From Ophioderma brevispina (lineage: Eukaryota; Echinodermata; Ophiuroidea; Amphilepidida; Ophiodermatidae), in the NCBI GenBank assembly GCA_023653785.1, contig JAMKCH010057912.1:26996-90995 (forward strand): a stretch of DNA of 64,000 bases, written 5' to 3'. The translations under genes were made by a program, and so were the position numbers. Each line of letters starts with the position of its first letter. Position 1 is the stretch's first letter. A model generated the notes under the pieces. That model worked only from the letters and a program-made list of their open reading frames with translations. It was not told the origin of the DNA and did not search any database. This document shows positions 33,965-46,303 of this stretch, piece after piece.

Positions 33965-36360
33965 CTTTTAAGTGATATATGTTTTGATGATATTATCTAG
34001 CCACTTTTTTGCCCATTTTCCACTCTACTATTCTGACTTTGTGCCACTTACTATTTGCGTTCTGTGCATGTTGGGTAGTATGGAAGTTGCAATGTGGTAT
34101 ATTGCACTACAAACAAAATTTTCCTGATTGTGTAAATACTGGAGTTGGCAGATCTGTAATAATAACCCTAACCCCATTTTTTTTGCATGATACATTTACC
34201 GGACCCCAAACAACTTCTCCCCATAAAATCCCCCTCCCCTTAAGTCCCATTAACTTGTACCGTTCCCCCCAGACGGCGCCCCCCGGCTCTCCCTTTTATC
34301 TTTGCCCCTCTTCCTCATCCCTCCAGGTCCGCCTTTCTCAGAATCTCCACTAGCCCGCGCATGTTGACTAGTCAATCGTTTGGACCTTTTCCTTTTTTAA
34401 CTAGACTGCCGACCACGTCCCTGCCGTTTTCCCTCCCTTCTTTAAGAAAATATCTTATTTACGCACTGCAGTTTACCACTCCAATTGTCATTGTAACACA
34501 ACACACACACCTCAGAATCGCAGAATCCAATGTCTTGGAGACACAAGATGTACTCCACACCATCTGATAACTGAAGCATATAGGATCGGTTATACTCTGG
34601 TTCATAATCTCTTCTAGGAACAGTTTAGGAACGTACGCCTGCTCCGCCAAAACCGTCGCACGCCCTCGTTGGTTGCACATAGCTCAATACATGCCCATAT
34701 CAACGCTCGCATACTCTGGGAGTAGGTCTTTATGGTCCAATAACATGAGGCCCAGAGTATAGTCTCACATGCCTTAACATATAATGTTATTATTCTAAGT
34801 TCGTTCAGCAACCCTCAGTTCAACACATACATTTGTATGCATAGTGGGCAATTCTAAATCGATGTGCCATATAAAAATTCAATCTGGATGTGGAGATGTT
34901 TGCAAATATTTGCAACACGTGTGTTTAGTAAAAACTGGGGTCGGCCACTAAACGGGATCTCTTTTTTCCTTTGTTTGTGTGTCATGTCACCCGAGGGTGA
35001 TTTGAAATCAATCCCATAATGCAATGCACTGTACCTACACACGGTCTTGTACTCAACTCATTTCAGTACCCTTATTTATTACCCCTTGTTCAAGAATTAT
35101 TATTCACCCGCACCCCACGGGGGTAGGTGGAGTCCGTCTCCATGTCTCCCCCATTCCCTTTGGTGCGGTGAGGGGGAGGGTGACTATCATCTTAGTTTTC
35201 TCCGCATCGTAGTCTTCCTCCCCGTCCGGGCTTTTCTGTGTTCCCCTCGGCCTTTTTTGTGGCTACCCAGCCCCTTCCGTCACTCCTCTGTCTGTCCCCT
35301 CCCGCCTCTCCCTATCTTCGTCTTGGACCATGAATGCTTCAACCAGCGACGCGTCAAGCCCTAGATCTAGGGCTTGAGGTTTTAAATTTTTCCCAAAACT
35401 ACTTGTGATTGTGGGATATGACTCAATACAAACCCTCTGTAGTCCACACCTAATGGAAATGCAAACTGTTGATGTTAAGGTATGAGAATCAATCCAGATG
35501 AATCTCCATTTGGGTCGTATATATCCTATTCTCATTGATCTGGGATATTATTTACTTATCATTTCTAACTGCACAAATATAATGCAACCATTAGATTATA
35601 AAAAACGGCCCACCATATTATAAGAATTAACAATGTCAGAAACACAATTTTATGGATGAATGAATCTCTAAATGTATATACTTGATATAACTATCAATGT
35701 GAAAAATTTACCCAGCTTATACATTAGTTGTAATTTGAAAGAAAAAGTTTTCAAGTTTTATTAAAGTCCATTTTAAAAACCATTTTAAACACAGGACAAC
35801 TGAGCAATACTCTTATCTTTGGGTAATATGGACAATTGTGTTATAGAGACAAAAACCACCTTTATTTGAGTCAAAGGGGAATTTTCAGAACAGAAAAATT
35901 TTCAACCTTCAAACCTCAACTTTGTACCACATCACGTTACCTTGAAAAAAATGTTTCCATTGGTGTGAAATCCATGAGAATTTACTTGGTTTTTTTTACT
36001 GACTGCAGGTGGCAGTGACATCACTGTTACCATCATTGCGCATGGCTTGCAGGTGTTTTTTGTGCCACAGATTTTGACAAGACACTGACTAAAGCGCAAC
36101 TCCCAATTGTGCTTTTTTGCCTGTTTTCTATAGAACCTTGTTTAAAAAATATTAATCTGCAAATAATGATGAAAATAGCAAATCCACTTTCAAAATTATA
36201 CTCGTATGCAGCAATACTCATTCCATGAACAAACGAGGTGACAAAATTACCAGATCTCCAAATAGCATCTTAAGTTAAGCAGGTATATATTTATAACTGC
36301 TTAGTTGTTCTATTAATTTATTTAAATAGAATTATATATATATTGACAATTTTTCTGAAC
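33965..36360. other. Non-coding stretch with pyrimidine-rich tracts
   Basis: Pyrimidine-rich segments lie at about 34160-34450 and 35100-35310. A fragment at 35390-35440 (CCCAAAACT, GACTCAATACAAACCCTCTG) recurs at 39330-39380, and a piece near 34990-35060 resembles one near 39070-39140. A minus-strand open stretch at 34050-34160 is bounded by ATTACAG and GTAAGT but matches no protein I know. Confidence 0.45.
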
Positions 36361-36363
36361 TTA

Positions 36364-36470
36364 CTTTTCAGTTTACGACCACTTATCCACCTCCTTATTT
36401 CAGAGTTATTTATCGCGTGCGGCCGAGCGTTGAGTTGCTCAAAACAAACGGAAGTGAATGCCGAGTAGTT
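36364..36470 (-). promoter_or_regulatory. Possible 5' non-coding exon and promoter on the minus strand
   Basis: The minus strand has a CpG-containing stretch (ACTTCCG, ETS-like; CGCTCGGCCGCACGCGATAA) followed by AACTGAAAA and a consensus GTAAGT donor at about 36358-36363. It lies upstream of the DEPDC5 exons in the same orientation. Known: vertebrate DEPDC5 begins with a non-coding exon. The link is inference, as no transcript evidence is visible. Confidence 0.25.
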
Positions 36471-36597
36471 TGCTGTTGTACTTTCTTGTAGTAGTTTTGG
36501 GGGGGGGGGAGAAGCCTCCGCCTTTTTTTTTCCCTTTCTTTCTCGATCGTCTCTCTCTCCTCTCTTCGCTCTCCCTTTATTTAATGCAGATGTTGCC

Positions 36598-37335
36598 CAG
36601 CTCTGTACGCAGGCTCGCATGCCATACGCATATGTGCGCACGTCTGCGCATGCATATGCACATGTGTGCCCACGTCTGCGCATGCATACTCGTATGTACG
36701 CACGTCCGTGCATGCATCCTCCGCAGTATCCGTGCCTGCAACGCTCATGGTCCCGCGTCCATTGCACCCTCACAACACCTTACTCACCATCATCACTCGC
36801 CTGTGTTTTCCGCCTTATCTTTTCCCCGTAGCCTCTCCCCTTTTCTCCTTCCTCCTCTCCTTTCTCCCCTTCCTCCCTTCCTTTACTCCCTTCCTCGCAT
36901 GCATACACGCGCATGCAAAAGTCCGGCTCATGCATACGCGCATGTGCGCCGTCCGCGCATGCATACGCACGCGTCCTGCACATGTACACACGCATGTGTG
37001 CACGTCCGCGCATGCATAACCGCACACAACATGCGCACGTCAGCACACTGCATATCGATAGTGCGCAGGCTACACACATGCTTGGCGCAGGAGCATACAC
37101 ACATGCGTGGGGCCTGCCACTGCGAGACATCTGCACATGCATAAACACATGTTCGCAACGTCTGCGCATGCATATCGCACACGTGCGAACGTCAGCGCAT
37201 GCATACGCTCATTGCACAGTTCTGCGCCAGGCATACGCGCATGTTCGCACGTCCGCGCATGCAACGCGCATTTACGCATCGTCCGCGCAATGCATACTGC
37301 ACTGTACGCACGTCCTTGCGTGCATTCTACTGTGC
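36598..37335. repeat. GCATGCATACGCGCATGTGC minisatellite
   Basis: Degenerate units of about 26-40 bp read roughly CGCATGCATACGCGCATGTG then CGCACGTC. They run over 36598-36745 and 36895-37335, split by a pyrimidine-rich insert (36780-36895). The pattern is strongly alternating purine/pyrimidine, which favours Z-DNA. It keeps long frames open on both strands (up to 230 codons). I regard these as by-products of the repeat. Confidence 0.85.
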
Positions 37336-37499
37336 ATTTACCACTTTTTCGCGCATTCATACCCATCTCCTGGATTTTCTGCCTTTCCCCCCCATCCTTC
37401 CTACTCTCATTGTTCCCACTTCCTCTCGCCTTCCTCCTCCCATGCTCTCACTTCCGCCCTCTCCTTTTTGCTCGACACCTTCTGTGCTGCATACTGTGT

Positions 37500-37975
37500 A
37501 TGTGCCACAAAACCCTTAAACCCAAAAAAAACCCTTAAACAACAAAAACCCAAAAATATCCTTAAACCCCAACACCCCCCTTCCACCTGGACAGACCCCC
37601 CTTAAACTTGTGCAACCCCACTTAAACTCACAACACCAAGCCCCCTTCAGCCCAGACAACCCCCCCTTAAACCCCGTCCAACCCCTTTAAAAAAAACCCG
37701 GAAATTAAAAAAAAAAAAAACAGGGTGCAAAATAAGATTTTTTAAAGGCAGGCAATTTCAAGGAAATTTTCCAATTGTGTAAAGGTCATCAGGCAATTAC
37801 ATTTTAAGGATAGGGCCACAAAATGCAAAAAATTAGGCATCAAGGCAACTGGTAAGGGCAATCCGAAGCAATTGCCTTTGGTGCCTTCTGTTATTTTGCG
37901 CCCTGCTTAACCCCAACAATCCTCCCCCTTCCGCCCAGACAACCCCCCTAAACCCCCGTACAACCCATGTGCAAC
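37500..37975 (+). repeat. CCTTAAACCC-type C-rich array, copy 1
   Basis: Units such as ACAACCCCCCTTAAACCC follow TGTATGTGCCACAAAACCC. The array is split by a MITE at 37721-37905 and resumes at 37906 with TTAACCCCAACAATCC. It ends at a single unit of the GCATGCATACGCAC repeat (37978-37995). The same order of modules recurs at 41536-41895. Confidence 0.85.
37721..37905. mobile_element. 185-bp MITE inside the C-rich array
   Basis: The ends CAGGGTGCAAAATAA and TTATTTTGCGCCCTG are 15-bp inverted repeats with one mismatch. Inside, GGCAATT / AATTGCC motifs add further pairing. It interrupts the array, so it arrived after the array formed. Confidence 0.8.
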
Positions 37976-37995
37976 CGTCCGCGCATGCATACGCA

Positions 37996-40900
37996 CAGCG
38001 GCAATTTGAATATTATATTGCATAGCAAATCTGCTATTCAATATTTATTTTTGCATAGCAATTCTTAATTTGATTAGCATTTTGACATCCAATGAGTTAT
38101 CATTGTTTTATTGTAATTTCATGACTTGTTACCCATTAATCAACCGGTTTGGAAACTGCATTTGTCTTTGTCTTAACATATTTTTGGCAACAAGTGTCAA
38201 CAAGTATCAATAAAGACTTTTTTTTTTATTCCAGGTAAGTTTCTTATGCCACTCTATTTTTCTTCACTTTCACCAAATTTTAAATCATCTATAGACAAAC
38301 AACAAATTTAGAAGCACTTTGCAATCTGCAAACTGTCCGCCCCCCCTCCCCCCCCCCAAAAAAAACTTGGCCTTGATTGCCCTCCAATCAGCATTCATAC
38401 CCTCGTGGATTCTGGGAACCAACTAGCAGCTGCAATGTTCATGTTTTTAGGTTTTCAACTTGAAATCCCGTGGAATAATTTGTGGTCCCAGACCCAAACT
38501 ACCAATGTTTGTAGGTCTACTACTATAATTAAAAATCAGGCATTATCTTTTCCATACCTCCACGAATTACAAAGAATTGATTGGTGCGGTAATAAGATGA
38601 GACCTGCCCAATTTAATTGGGATTGATGTAAAGTATATTAACCTGAGCCTATTAATATTTATAATACACTAGACCCCTCAGGCTTTATCCTCCTACCTCT
38701 AGAATTAGAATCGGCTGTTGGGTTGAGGCAATGTGGAATTTTTTCACCTTTTAACTGACAAATATGCAATGGCCTATTAAAATATGCACAAATAGAGATG
38801 ACCCACAGTGCACTGGTATTACTTGCATCCACCAATTTAACCACATACTAGTGTTTTGTCAAATTTGGACATTGGGATCCGTGTAGAGTTCACATTTATA
38901 GTATAAACCAACATAGCTAAAATATGCACATGCACTCATTCATATGCACAAATCTTATGACAACAGTACTGTGTATAACTTGCATGCCGCCACAATATTC
39001 CCAAATTATTGGGATCTGATGAAGTTCAACCTTTTTGTTTTAAGACAAGTAACCTGTTTGAAAAGCAGCATAGGGTGTTTTGAAAATCAAATCCCATGAT
39101 GCATAGCAATGTGCCATACCGTACTGTACTAAACACATGTCAGTAATTTAGGGATAAAAAGTGTTCCAAAAGTTTAAGAACCACGAAATGTCATAATCAT
39201 GCAAAAAATTCCCGAAGTACTAACGTCCTTGTGGGCTACAATGAGCATTAAAATAAGGGTTTTCCATGTGGTTACTCATCCGGCTTTTTGATTCTGTGAC
39301 TCCCATGACCCCTATTGAGGTGAAATTTCCCAAAACTGGTGCATTGTGGGAATTGACTCAATACAAACCCTCTGAAAAGCAGTGTGAACAACCCAAATCC
39401 CTAGATATAGCTTTGAATCCCTCATGCCAAAATTTAGTAAAACATGACTAAGTCTTCAATTTGGCAACAGGAATTATGAAAAATCATATCAGAATTTTAA
39501 TTTGGAAACCCGTACTATTTTTGAGGAGTGAAACACTCACTTTTGCAATATTTTCATATTTTTTTCCTATTGTAAACAGGCTGTAATTAAACCAGGCCTA
39601 CAAAAAATCAGTCTTTTCTGGGACTTTAATATAATGGACCCGCAACATTTCGTCAATTCCTCGCACATAACAATGAGCATAGCGTGAAGTCCTTTACTGC
39701 CGGGCCATTATTATGTTGATGTTCTCCTGGGTGCAATCTGGCCTTTTTTTTAAACCTTTTTTTTGGTGTAATTAAGGCCTAATTTCACAAATATATACAT
39801 ATTTACTATAATAATGCCATGATTAAAAAAAATGCCATGAAAAAACTTGTCATTGGAAAAACGTAGCCCTAACAAAAAGAGTTATACGATATGTAAAGCA
39901 TCATTCCACTTTATTGCATATGAAGTTGATACATTTAAAGTGTATTATTATTGTACAATGACAAGATTGTTTTTTTTTAATTAAAATTGCCAAACAAACC
40001 AAAAATAACTCCACTGTCTTTCTTTCTGCTTTTTTTTTAATTAGAAAAAAAAAAAAATCATGTCCCACTAAAAAATATTGTTCATAAATCAAACATTTAA
40101 CTTTGTTTTTCCAGCTCCCCCCCCCCCGCCCCATAAATAAATAAACTATCAAAATTTCCAACCCCCCCTCCCCCTCCCACCACCACCAGATCTAGCCACC
40201 AGATGAATTTTAAAATACACCCTAGTATCAGCAGTGGAATATTCCAAGGGGTGAGCCACAGCCCTGGGAGGTAAACCTCAGGTCCATGGGTCTATGGCTT
40301 TTTTGTCAGTTACCATTGTACAGTTTCTGACTGGCTCCACAGTATTGATTAACAAAGCTTACATGTAGTGTACATTAACTACTTTGAGTTCTACTTTCTC
40401 ATGGAGGTACTGAGTCATGGATCTTTTTACATTTAAAAAAAAATAAACCTAGCACACATAACATATTATTTAAAGATAGGAACTTTGGATAATAATGCTC
40501 AATATGTAAGTTTTTAATTTGAAAACAAATTGGATGTTTGGAAATTCATCAATTTTGCTGGAAAACTTTGAATGAATTTCTCAACAAGCTTGAACTCACT
40601 TGAAGTGTAATGATGAAAATTAATTGAGCTACTACTGCGAAGTCGAAGCAGTTCGCAAAATGGGATAGCAGGACGGGCTGATTCTGGGGTGATTTCACTT
40701 TATTTGTGAATTTGCTGATGTCAATGAAAAGGCAAACAAATTATAATAATTCTAACTGAAGACTGGTGTTTCCCCGATGTTTTTCTTTAACCACAACTTC
40801 TACATTGATCAGACTTGCCGACATTTACCCAAATTGTACTCTTGGGGTTTGAGGATATATTTTTTCAAAATGCTAGACATGCCGACTTGCTTCCAATACT

Positions 40901-41530
40901 GACGTTGATCACAAAACATCATTTTCTGGGAACTCCATTGTGCACAAAACAACGTTCATTTGAGCAAAAAAAGCAGTAGAAACCTAGCATTTTTTTCAAA
41001 CCCTGCAAAAGTCGCCAACACCTCTATACACACTGCAGGATGTACACAGTATCTAATAGCATATACAAATCAAAACAAAACAGTCTCAATCAGGCTCCAA
41101 TGTTTTTCTGCCTTATGGTACATCCATGAGAACCAAATCGGAAAAAGATTTATCTTGTATCGAGATAAATGTCGGCTAAAAACATGGCCTAAAGTAGTAC
41201 GGGACTTTTGAAAATTCTGTCGATAATTTATGACAAGTTCGAAGCATATTTTGATGTTGTTATCATATAAAATGGCATAGTAAGCATTGACCTAACAACT
41301 TAAGGATGGTTTCCTGATATTTATGGTGCCTTTGGTGAAACCTTTGAGAATCATATTTTTATGATTTCTTCCTGAGGGATTGTCAGTGCTCCGATGCTGG
41401 ACTTCCTGAAAATTGCCCCTGAAAATTGCATAGCAGGATTTGCCGATGTATTTGCAGAAATGCCTCGCATTATCTCTAAATTGCGTCGCATTTTTTTGGG
41501 GCGATGCGATAACCGGGGGATTTGCACAGC
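37996..41530. other. Non-coding stretch, little recognised
   Basis: I see no gene. There are homopolymer-rich patches (poly-C at about 38340-38358 and 40114-40127). Repeat fragments at 39070-39140 and 39330-39390 are shared with 34990-35450. An 83-codon plus frame at 40960-41211 has no recognised domain. Confidence 0.4.
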
Positions 41531-41535
41531 TGTAT

Positions 41536-41895
41536 ACCCACATGCGCGCATACGCGCATGCACGTGCATGCGCATACGCGTATTATGTGCCACAACCCTT
41601 AAACCCAAAACCCCCTTAACCCAATAATCCCCTTAAACCCCAACAACCCCCCTTAAACCTGGACAGCCCCCTTAAACTCGTGCAACCCACCTCAAACCCA
41701 CAACAAGCCCCCTTATTCCAGACAACCCCCCTTAAACCCCCGGACAACCCCCTTTAAAAACCCGGACAACCCCACCTTAAAAACCCAACAATCCACCTTA
41801 AACCCAACAACCATCCCCCTTAAGCCTTGGACAAAACCCCTTAACCCAACAGAAAACCCCCTTACACCCGGACAAACCCCCTTAAACATACCCTA
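41536..41895 (+). repeat. Composite satellite, copy 2 (GCATGC unit then CCTTAAACCC array)
   Basis: CATGCGCGCATACGCGCATG with CACGTGCATGCGCATACGCG leads into TATGTGCCACAACCCTTAAA and about 300 bp of CAACCCCCCTTAAACCC-type units. Module order and the junction TATGTGCCACAA match copy 1 at about 37497. Confidence 0.85.
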
Positions 41896-41999
41896 ATCCG
41901 CGTGAGAGTACATGATTCCCCCCCCTCCATCCCAGTTTCATCTCAAATCGGACTTTGACCTCAGCTTCAGATAGTTTGTTCACATAAAGCTTTTTGGGT

Positions 42000-42410
42000 A
42001 AAAATACCCCAAATTTACTCATTATTAAATGCCAATTAGGTACCTATTAAAGCATTGCCACGCCCATAATCTAATCAATGAAAGGGCATGGCAGTCCCGA
42101 TCCCACCGCCAAGTTACACTCACCATAACCCTTTATGGGTCTCATGTTATGGTGTTCACAAGATTGTGTTGTAACAATACCACCCAAATTACTCATTACT
42201 TATGCAAATTAGGTCCCAAATTAGCATATGCCACGCACATAATCTACTCAGATGAAGGGCATGGCGTCCGATCTCCCACCCAACCAAGTCAACTCACCAT
42301 AACCCTTATGGGTCTCATGTTATCGCGTTCACAAGATGTGTTTGGGACGTCCGCCGCCCAGCACCGCCTTGACTGATAGCAAATCCCCTTCTTGCTTTTC
42401 AGACGAGGGG
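42000..42410 (+). repeat. Tandem duplication of about 165 bp
   Basis: Two copies share AATTACTCATTA, GCAAATTAGGTxCC, GCCACGC[C/A]CATAATCTA, GAAGGGCATGGC, CTCACCATAACCC and TTATGGGTCTCATGTTAT. The second is followed by a TTTTCAGACGAGGGG...GGATAAAAA end that resembles the end of the 6640-7048 repeat. Confidence 0.8.
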
Positions 42411-42599
42411 AGGTGGATAAAAACGCCACTGTTTGGTTTGGGGGGTTGCGTCAACTTGTAAGGGAACCCATCAGGTTGAAATCACTCTCGGGTGTATTTT
42501 TGTTGGTGTAGAATTCAAATATCTGGCATAAAAAATGTGATAGCTCCTTTAACTTTTAAAGTTGTTTCGGTGTAAACAATGCATATATTTTTCATCTGG

Positions 42600-43700
42600 G
42601 ACCAACTTGGTGGGGTCCAGAACTCCGTAAGTAACATATTGTTATTGTCCATTTTCTTGTTAATCAGAGTCACACTGCCGGACTACTGCCATTACAATAA
42701 AGCACATCAGGGTAATTAATAAGTGAGTTACAGCCTATTGAAAAAAATCCTACTTTTGCATTTTTGACATATATTGACCCCCTTTAATATCAATGTTGAC
42801 TTCAAATCACCCCTCTACTTCAGATATGTTGAAGAACATATCAAGAACTCTTCTTGAAAGAACCAGCTTGGTATCTTGATGTATGTTCATTCAGCACAAG
42901 ACACTTTTGGTGATTTCCCCCAATAATTTATATGTGTATCACAGATTGCTATTTATAACACTAGATAGCGAACTCCCGTGTTGAAGAATAGGCGGCCACC
43001 GTAACCGGGTTTTGAAAATTATAAATATCATTCGGTCATATCCATTCGAAACGCGGCCCGCGTCGAGCATCATGCGCCGTAACCACCTTTTGCCTGGAAA
43101 CGGTAACATAAACAACATCCAATCGTTCTATATCAACTTCTGAATATCTGAATAAAATGGTACCCCAGCTATGTAAATCAGATGGATCTATGAAAACTTG
43201 GTACACCACGCTATGGAAATAAGTACGCACTGCGGAAAAAATGGTTACTGCTTTTGAGCTGGCGTTCGCTATCTAGTGTTATTCAAATCGGGGGTGTTAA
43301 CACTGTGCATGTACAATGACCTCTGGGTCCCGTATACCTTTGTGTGGTAACTTTGAATGTGTATTTTGTTGTGAAAAAATAAAGACACCAAGCTAGTTCT
43401 TTCAAGGAAAGTTGTTTAATGATATAACTTCAAGTATCTGAAGTAGAGGGGGTGGTGTCGAATGTCAACATTGGTTTTCAGGGGGGGGGTCAAAATGTAT
43501 CAAAAAAGTACAATTACCAATTTTAAGGGGCTGTACCCCACTTATTACTTTCTAATGTGTTCATAATTGTATGGTTTAAAGTTCTACTATGTAACTAAGA
43601 TTGACCAAACAAAGATGGACAGTAAAAAATTTTCTTACTTTGGAGTTATGACCCCCAGATTTGCCCAATTGAACAAAGGCGAATATTTACCCTCATTAAC
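42600..43700. repeat. Concentric inverted repeat
   Basis: The left arm (about 42620-42890) and right arm (about 43380-43670) are reverse complements: CAATGTTGAC, CCCTCTACTTCAGATA, TTGAAAGAACxAGCTTGGT and farther out GATGGACA and GACCCCC. At the centre lies a second inverted pair, ACACTAGATAGCGAAC (42958 / 43279). TA flanks that inner pair as in mariner-like insertions. The two structures share nearly the same centre (about 43120). Confidence 0.75.
42958..43279. mobile_element. 322-bp MITE with ACACTAGATAGCGAAC ends
   Basis: Perfect 16-bp terminal inverted repeats are flanked by TA on both sides (42956-42957 and 43280-43281). There is no coding capacity. The interior has CpG-containing segments such as CGCGGCCCGCGTCGAGC. 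Confidence 0.75.
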
Positions 43701-44780
43701 TCTAAAAGTAAACACGCTATGAAACCTGCTGATGTCTCAGATTGATTCTACACCAAATATTATCAATACGGATGATTTTCAAAAGTGTGGAAGGGCCCAT
43801 TACTAATCTGTGACCCTCTCAACATCTTTCACATTGGGCAGCACTTTTGATGGTGACCCCCTCTGAATTTCCAATTGCTCTAGTGAGAAAACGAATGGAC
43901 TATGACACTCAAATTTCAGGATTTTCATATCTCATCAATGTCTACCACCACACTTAAAGCAAAAAAATCCACGAGGTGCTGCGGTTGCACTTCTCGAAAT
44001 GTCACATGGCAAATGGGCTGTTTTGTATTTGGGAGGACATAACTCCTACAACGATTTTGAAATAATGTGACTCTCACCAAAGATAATTCTTTTTGATCTG
44101 AAAAATTAAAGCAATCCTTGGTTACAAAAATCAAGATTTGTATTTCAAACCACATCTGAAATGACGTGGGAAAATATACTCAAATTCAATATGATCGGGT
44201 AAGGCGTAGGTAAAAAAATTTGTGCCATTACAAATGGGCAAACATACTCTCCACTACCGCAATAATAATGAAATTTGGTCAGTTTTAATTTGTATGCAGG
44301 ACATTACTTTGTCTATTGAACAAGCTTTTTGAGTGTCTTTTAAACTTAAGTCACTTTTAATAAATAAGTGGCCAGGTGACCGGGCATCTAAGGCCCAGAA
44401 TCAGGAAGTGCAGCTCCTGAAAAATGTTTTCGTGATGATGGGATTGAAACGACTTCCAAAATGCAATCAATTAAAATAATCACAAAAGTCACTGTAATTT
44501 GTTATCCAAAATAATGCATCCAAAGGCAAATGATTTAAGTTAAAGTGGGGATGGCGGCAGAGATAGAGCTGGGAGACGCGAACTGCCAAAAAATTTGCCA
44601 CGGCCACAAAAATGCCATACATTAATTATTTTTATATTATTTTGAGCAGCAGTACTAGGAATTCATAGCTTTTAATTTTACTGATGGCAGATCATTTGTG
44701 TGAAATTTGATTCAGAGTAATTAAACAATGAATATAAAAATCTTGTTGTGCTTCAAGTGTAAACGTTGTGGCTTCAGTTC
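43700..44780. other. Non-coding stretch, nothing recognised
   Basis: AT-rich sequence without bounded repeats, splice-flanked open frames or RNA features that I can support. Confidence 0.4.
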
Positions 44781-44782
44781 GT

Positions 44783-44850
44783 GTACACATGCAAATGGGT
44801 ACACGTGCAAATGGGTACCCGTGCAAATGGGTACACGTGCAAAGGGTACA
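44783..44850. repeat. Short tandem repeat of about 16 bp, four copies
   Basis: GTACACATGCAAATGG is followed by GTACACGTGCAAATGG, GTACCCGTGCAAATGG and GTACACGTGCAAAGGG. Two copies contain the E-box CACGTG. Confidence 0.9.
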
Positions 44851-45939
44851 GCCCAGCACTACCCAAATGTAGTAACAATCATGAAAAAGGGTGGGGGGAA
44901 CAAAACAATTGTCGTTGGGCTTCAATTTTAAATTTTGGCCTTGTCAGGCTATAATGAAATACACAAAAATGAGCTAATTTGAAGAGAATCAGATGTTTTT
45001 TTGTTTTTCGGGGGGGGGGGTGGGGTGGTGGTGGGGAGAGGGGTTGTTTACATGGGAAACCATGGAGTAAATGTGGCCCATACACCATATTTGAAGTTGG
45101 TTTAATAATGGATTTCAAAGGAAATAATTAAAAATGCTCAAAATCACACGATCAAAATCCACTGCATTATGGGGTGGGATTTTTTTTTAAAACTTCTAGC
45201 CTCCTTTTAAATCAGTCCACCTAAAACATGACAATACATTGGTATTTCCACATAATAATCAATATTTATAAAAACAATAGACATTTTGCCACCCTCACCA
45301 CTAAAACTATTCTGTGAACCCACAGCTTCACCTGTTGATTTTCTTTCAGCTGACTGAAATTGCTAGAAGCCTGAAAGGCATCGCAATCCACCAAAGTAAC
45401 AAATTGAATTAAACTTAACAAGAAATCAATGTGGCAAAAGGTGTATACTTCAGTCATAACTGGATCATACAAAAGTTCTTTGGTTTTTAACCATCTGTAT
45501 CAACCTTTTTTCAATAATAACCGATCATTTGCCAGATCAATGATGCATCTTGGTTAAGTCGCCCATTTCCATACAATTGACTTCATATTGACGTCCACTT
45601 GACGTCATATTTGATGAAGATACTTTTGTTCTGCATATCGATGAAAGGAAATAAAAGGAAAAATAAAAGCTTATGGCTGAAAGGAATTCCAAACAAAGAC
45701 CCCTGGCACACTTTTCTTTTTAAAAACAAAATTCCAGGCTTGTCCGAGTGTTAACATTTTTTGGCAGTCCGTATGTCTTGAATCTTGAATCGTAACCTCC
45801 AGAAAAAGCAGCTTGCTTATCCAAGGAGTATCGTTGCTGTGAAGTCGTGCAAACTCGTACTCAAACAAAATATATACAAAGGTGCAATAACGTGCAAGTA
45901 AAAACAAACTGTCCATTTAAATGTTGACATGGGTTGGGT

Positions 45940-46250
45940 GTTGGTTTAAAGTAGTCCCCTAATAACTGGGAGAGCAAGGTCTTGGAACTGGTGGATTGAC
46001 AGAGCTGAGACCACAGGCACTGGAAGTCTATTCCAAACTGGAATAGTGCGCACAAAGTAGGAATATATTTCAAGGAATTCACTCTGGCTTGTATGACCTT
46101 GTAGCAGTTTAGTATTGGTATAATGCTCACGTGAAATTTTTGAAAGTGTGTATTGCTGTTGTGCTTCTTCAAGCAAGTAAACACACGTCTAAATGTAAGG
46201 TCATTTTCACAATCAGTGGTGAAACTTTCAGTTTTGCCCACTTCCATGAT
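45940..46250 (-). pseudogene. LINE reverse-transcriptase C-terminal relic
   Basis: The minus frame from about 46176 reads LEEAQQQYTLSKISREHYTN and then SYFVRTIPVWNRLPVPVVSA. The motif FxRTIxxWNxLPxxVVxAxS closes the C-terminal region of many CR1/Jockey-like LINE proteins. A second frame upstream (VGKTESFTTDCENDLTFRRV) suggests frameshifts. No catalytic core is present here. It is a truncated fossil. Confidence 0.6.
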
Positions 46251-46303
46251 GTGTATTTCACTTAATCAATTGAAGAATTCCAAAGATATTTTGCTGTGTA
46301 ACT

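Noticed and set aside
36458..37144. 228-codon plus-strand frame, and overlapping frames up to 230 codons on both strands
   Set aside because: They run through a degenerate GCATGC minisatellite and pyrimidine tracts. The openness comes from repeat composition, and several frames are open at once on both strands.
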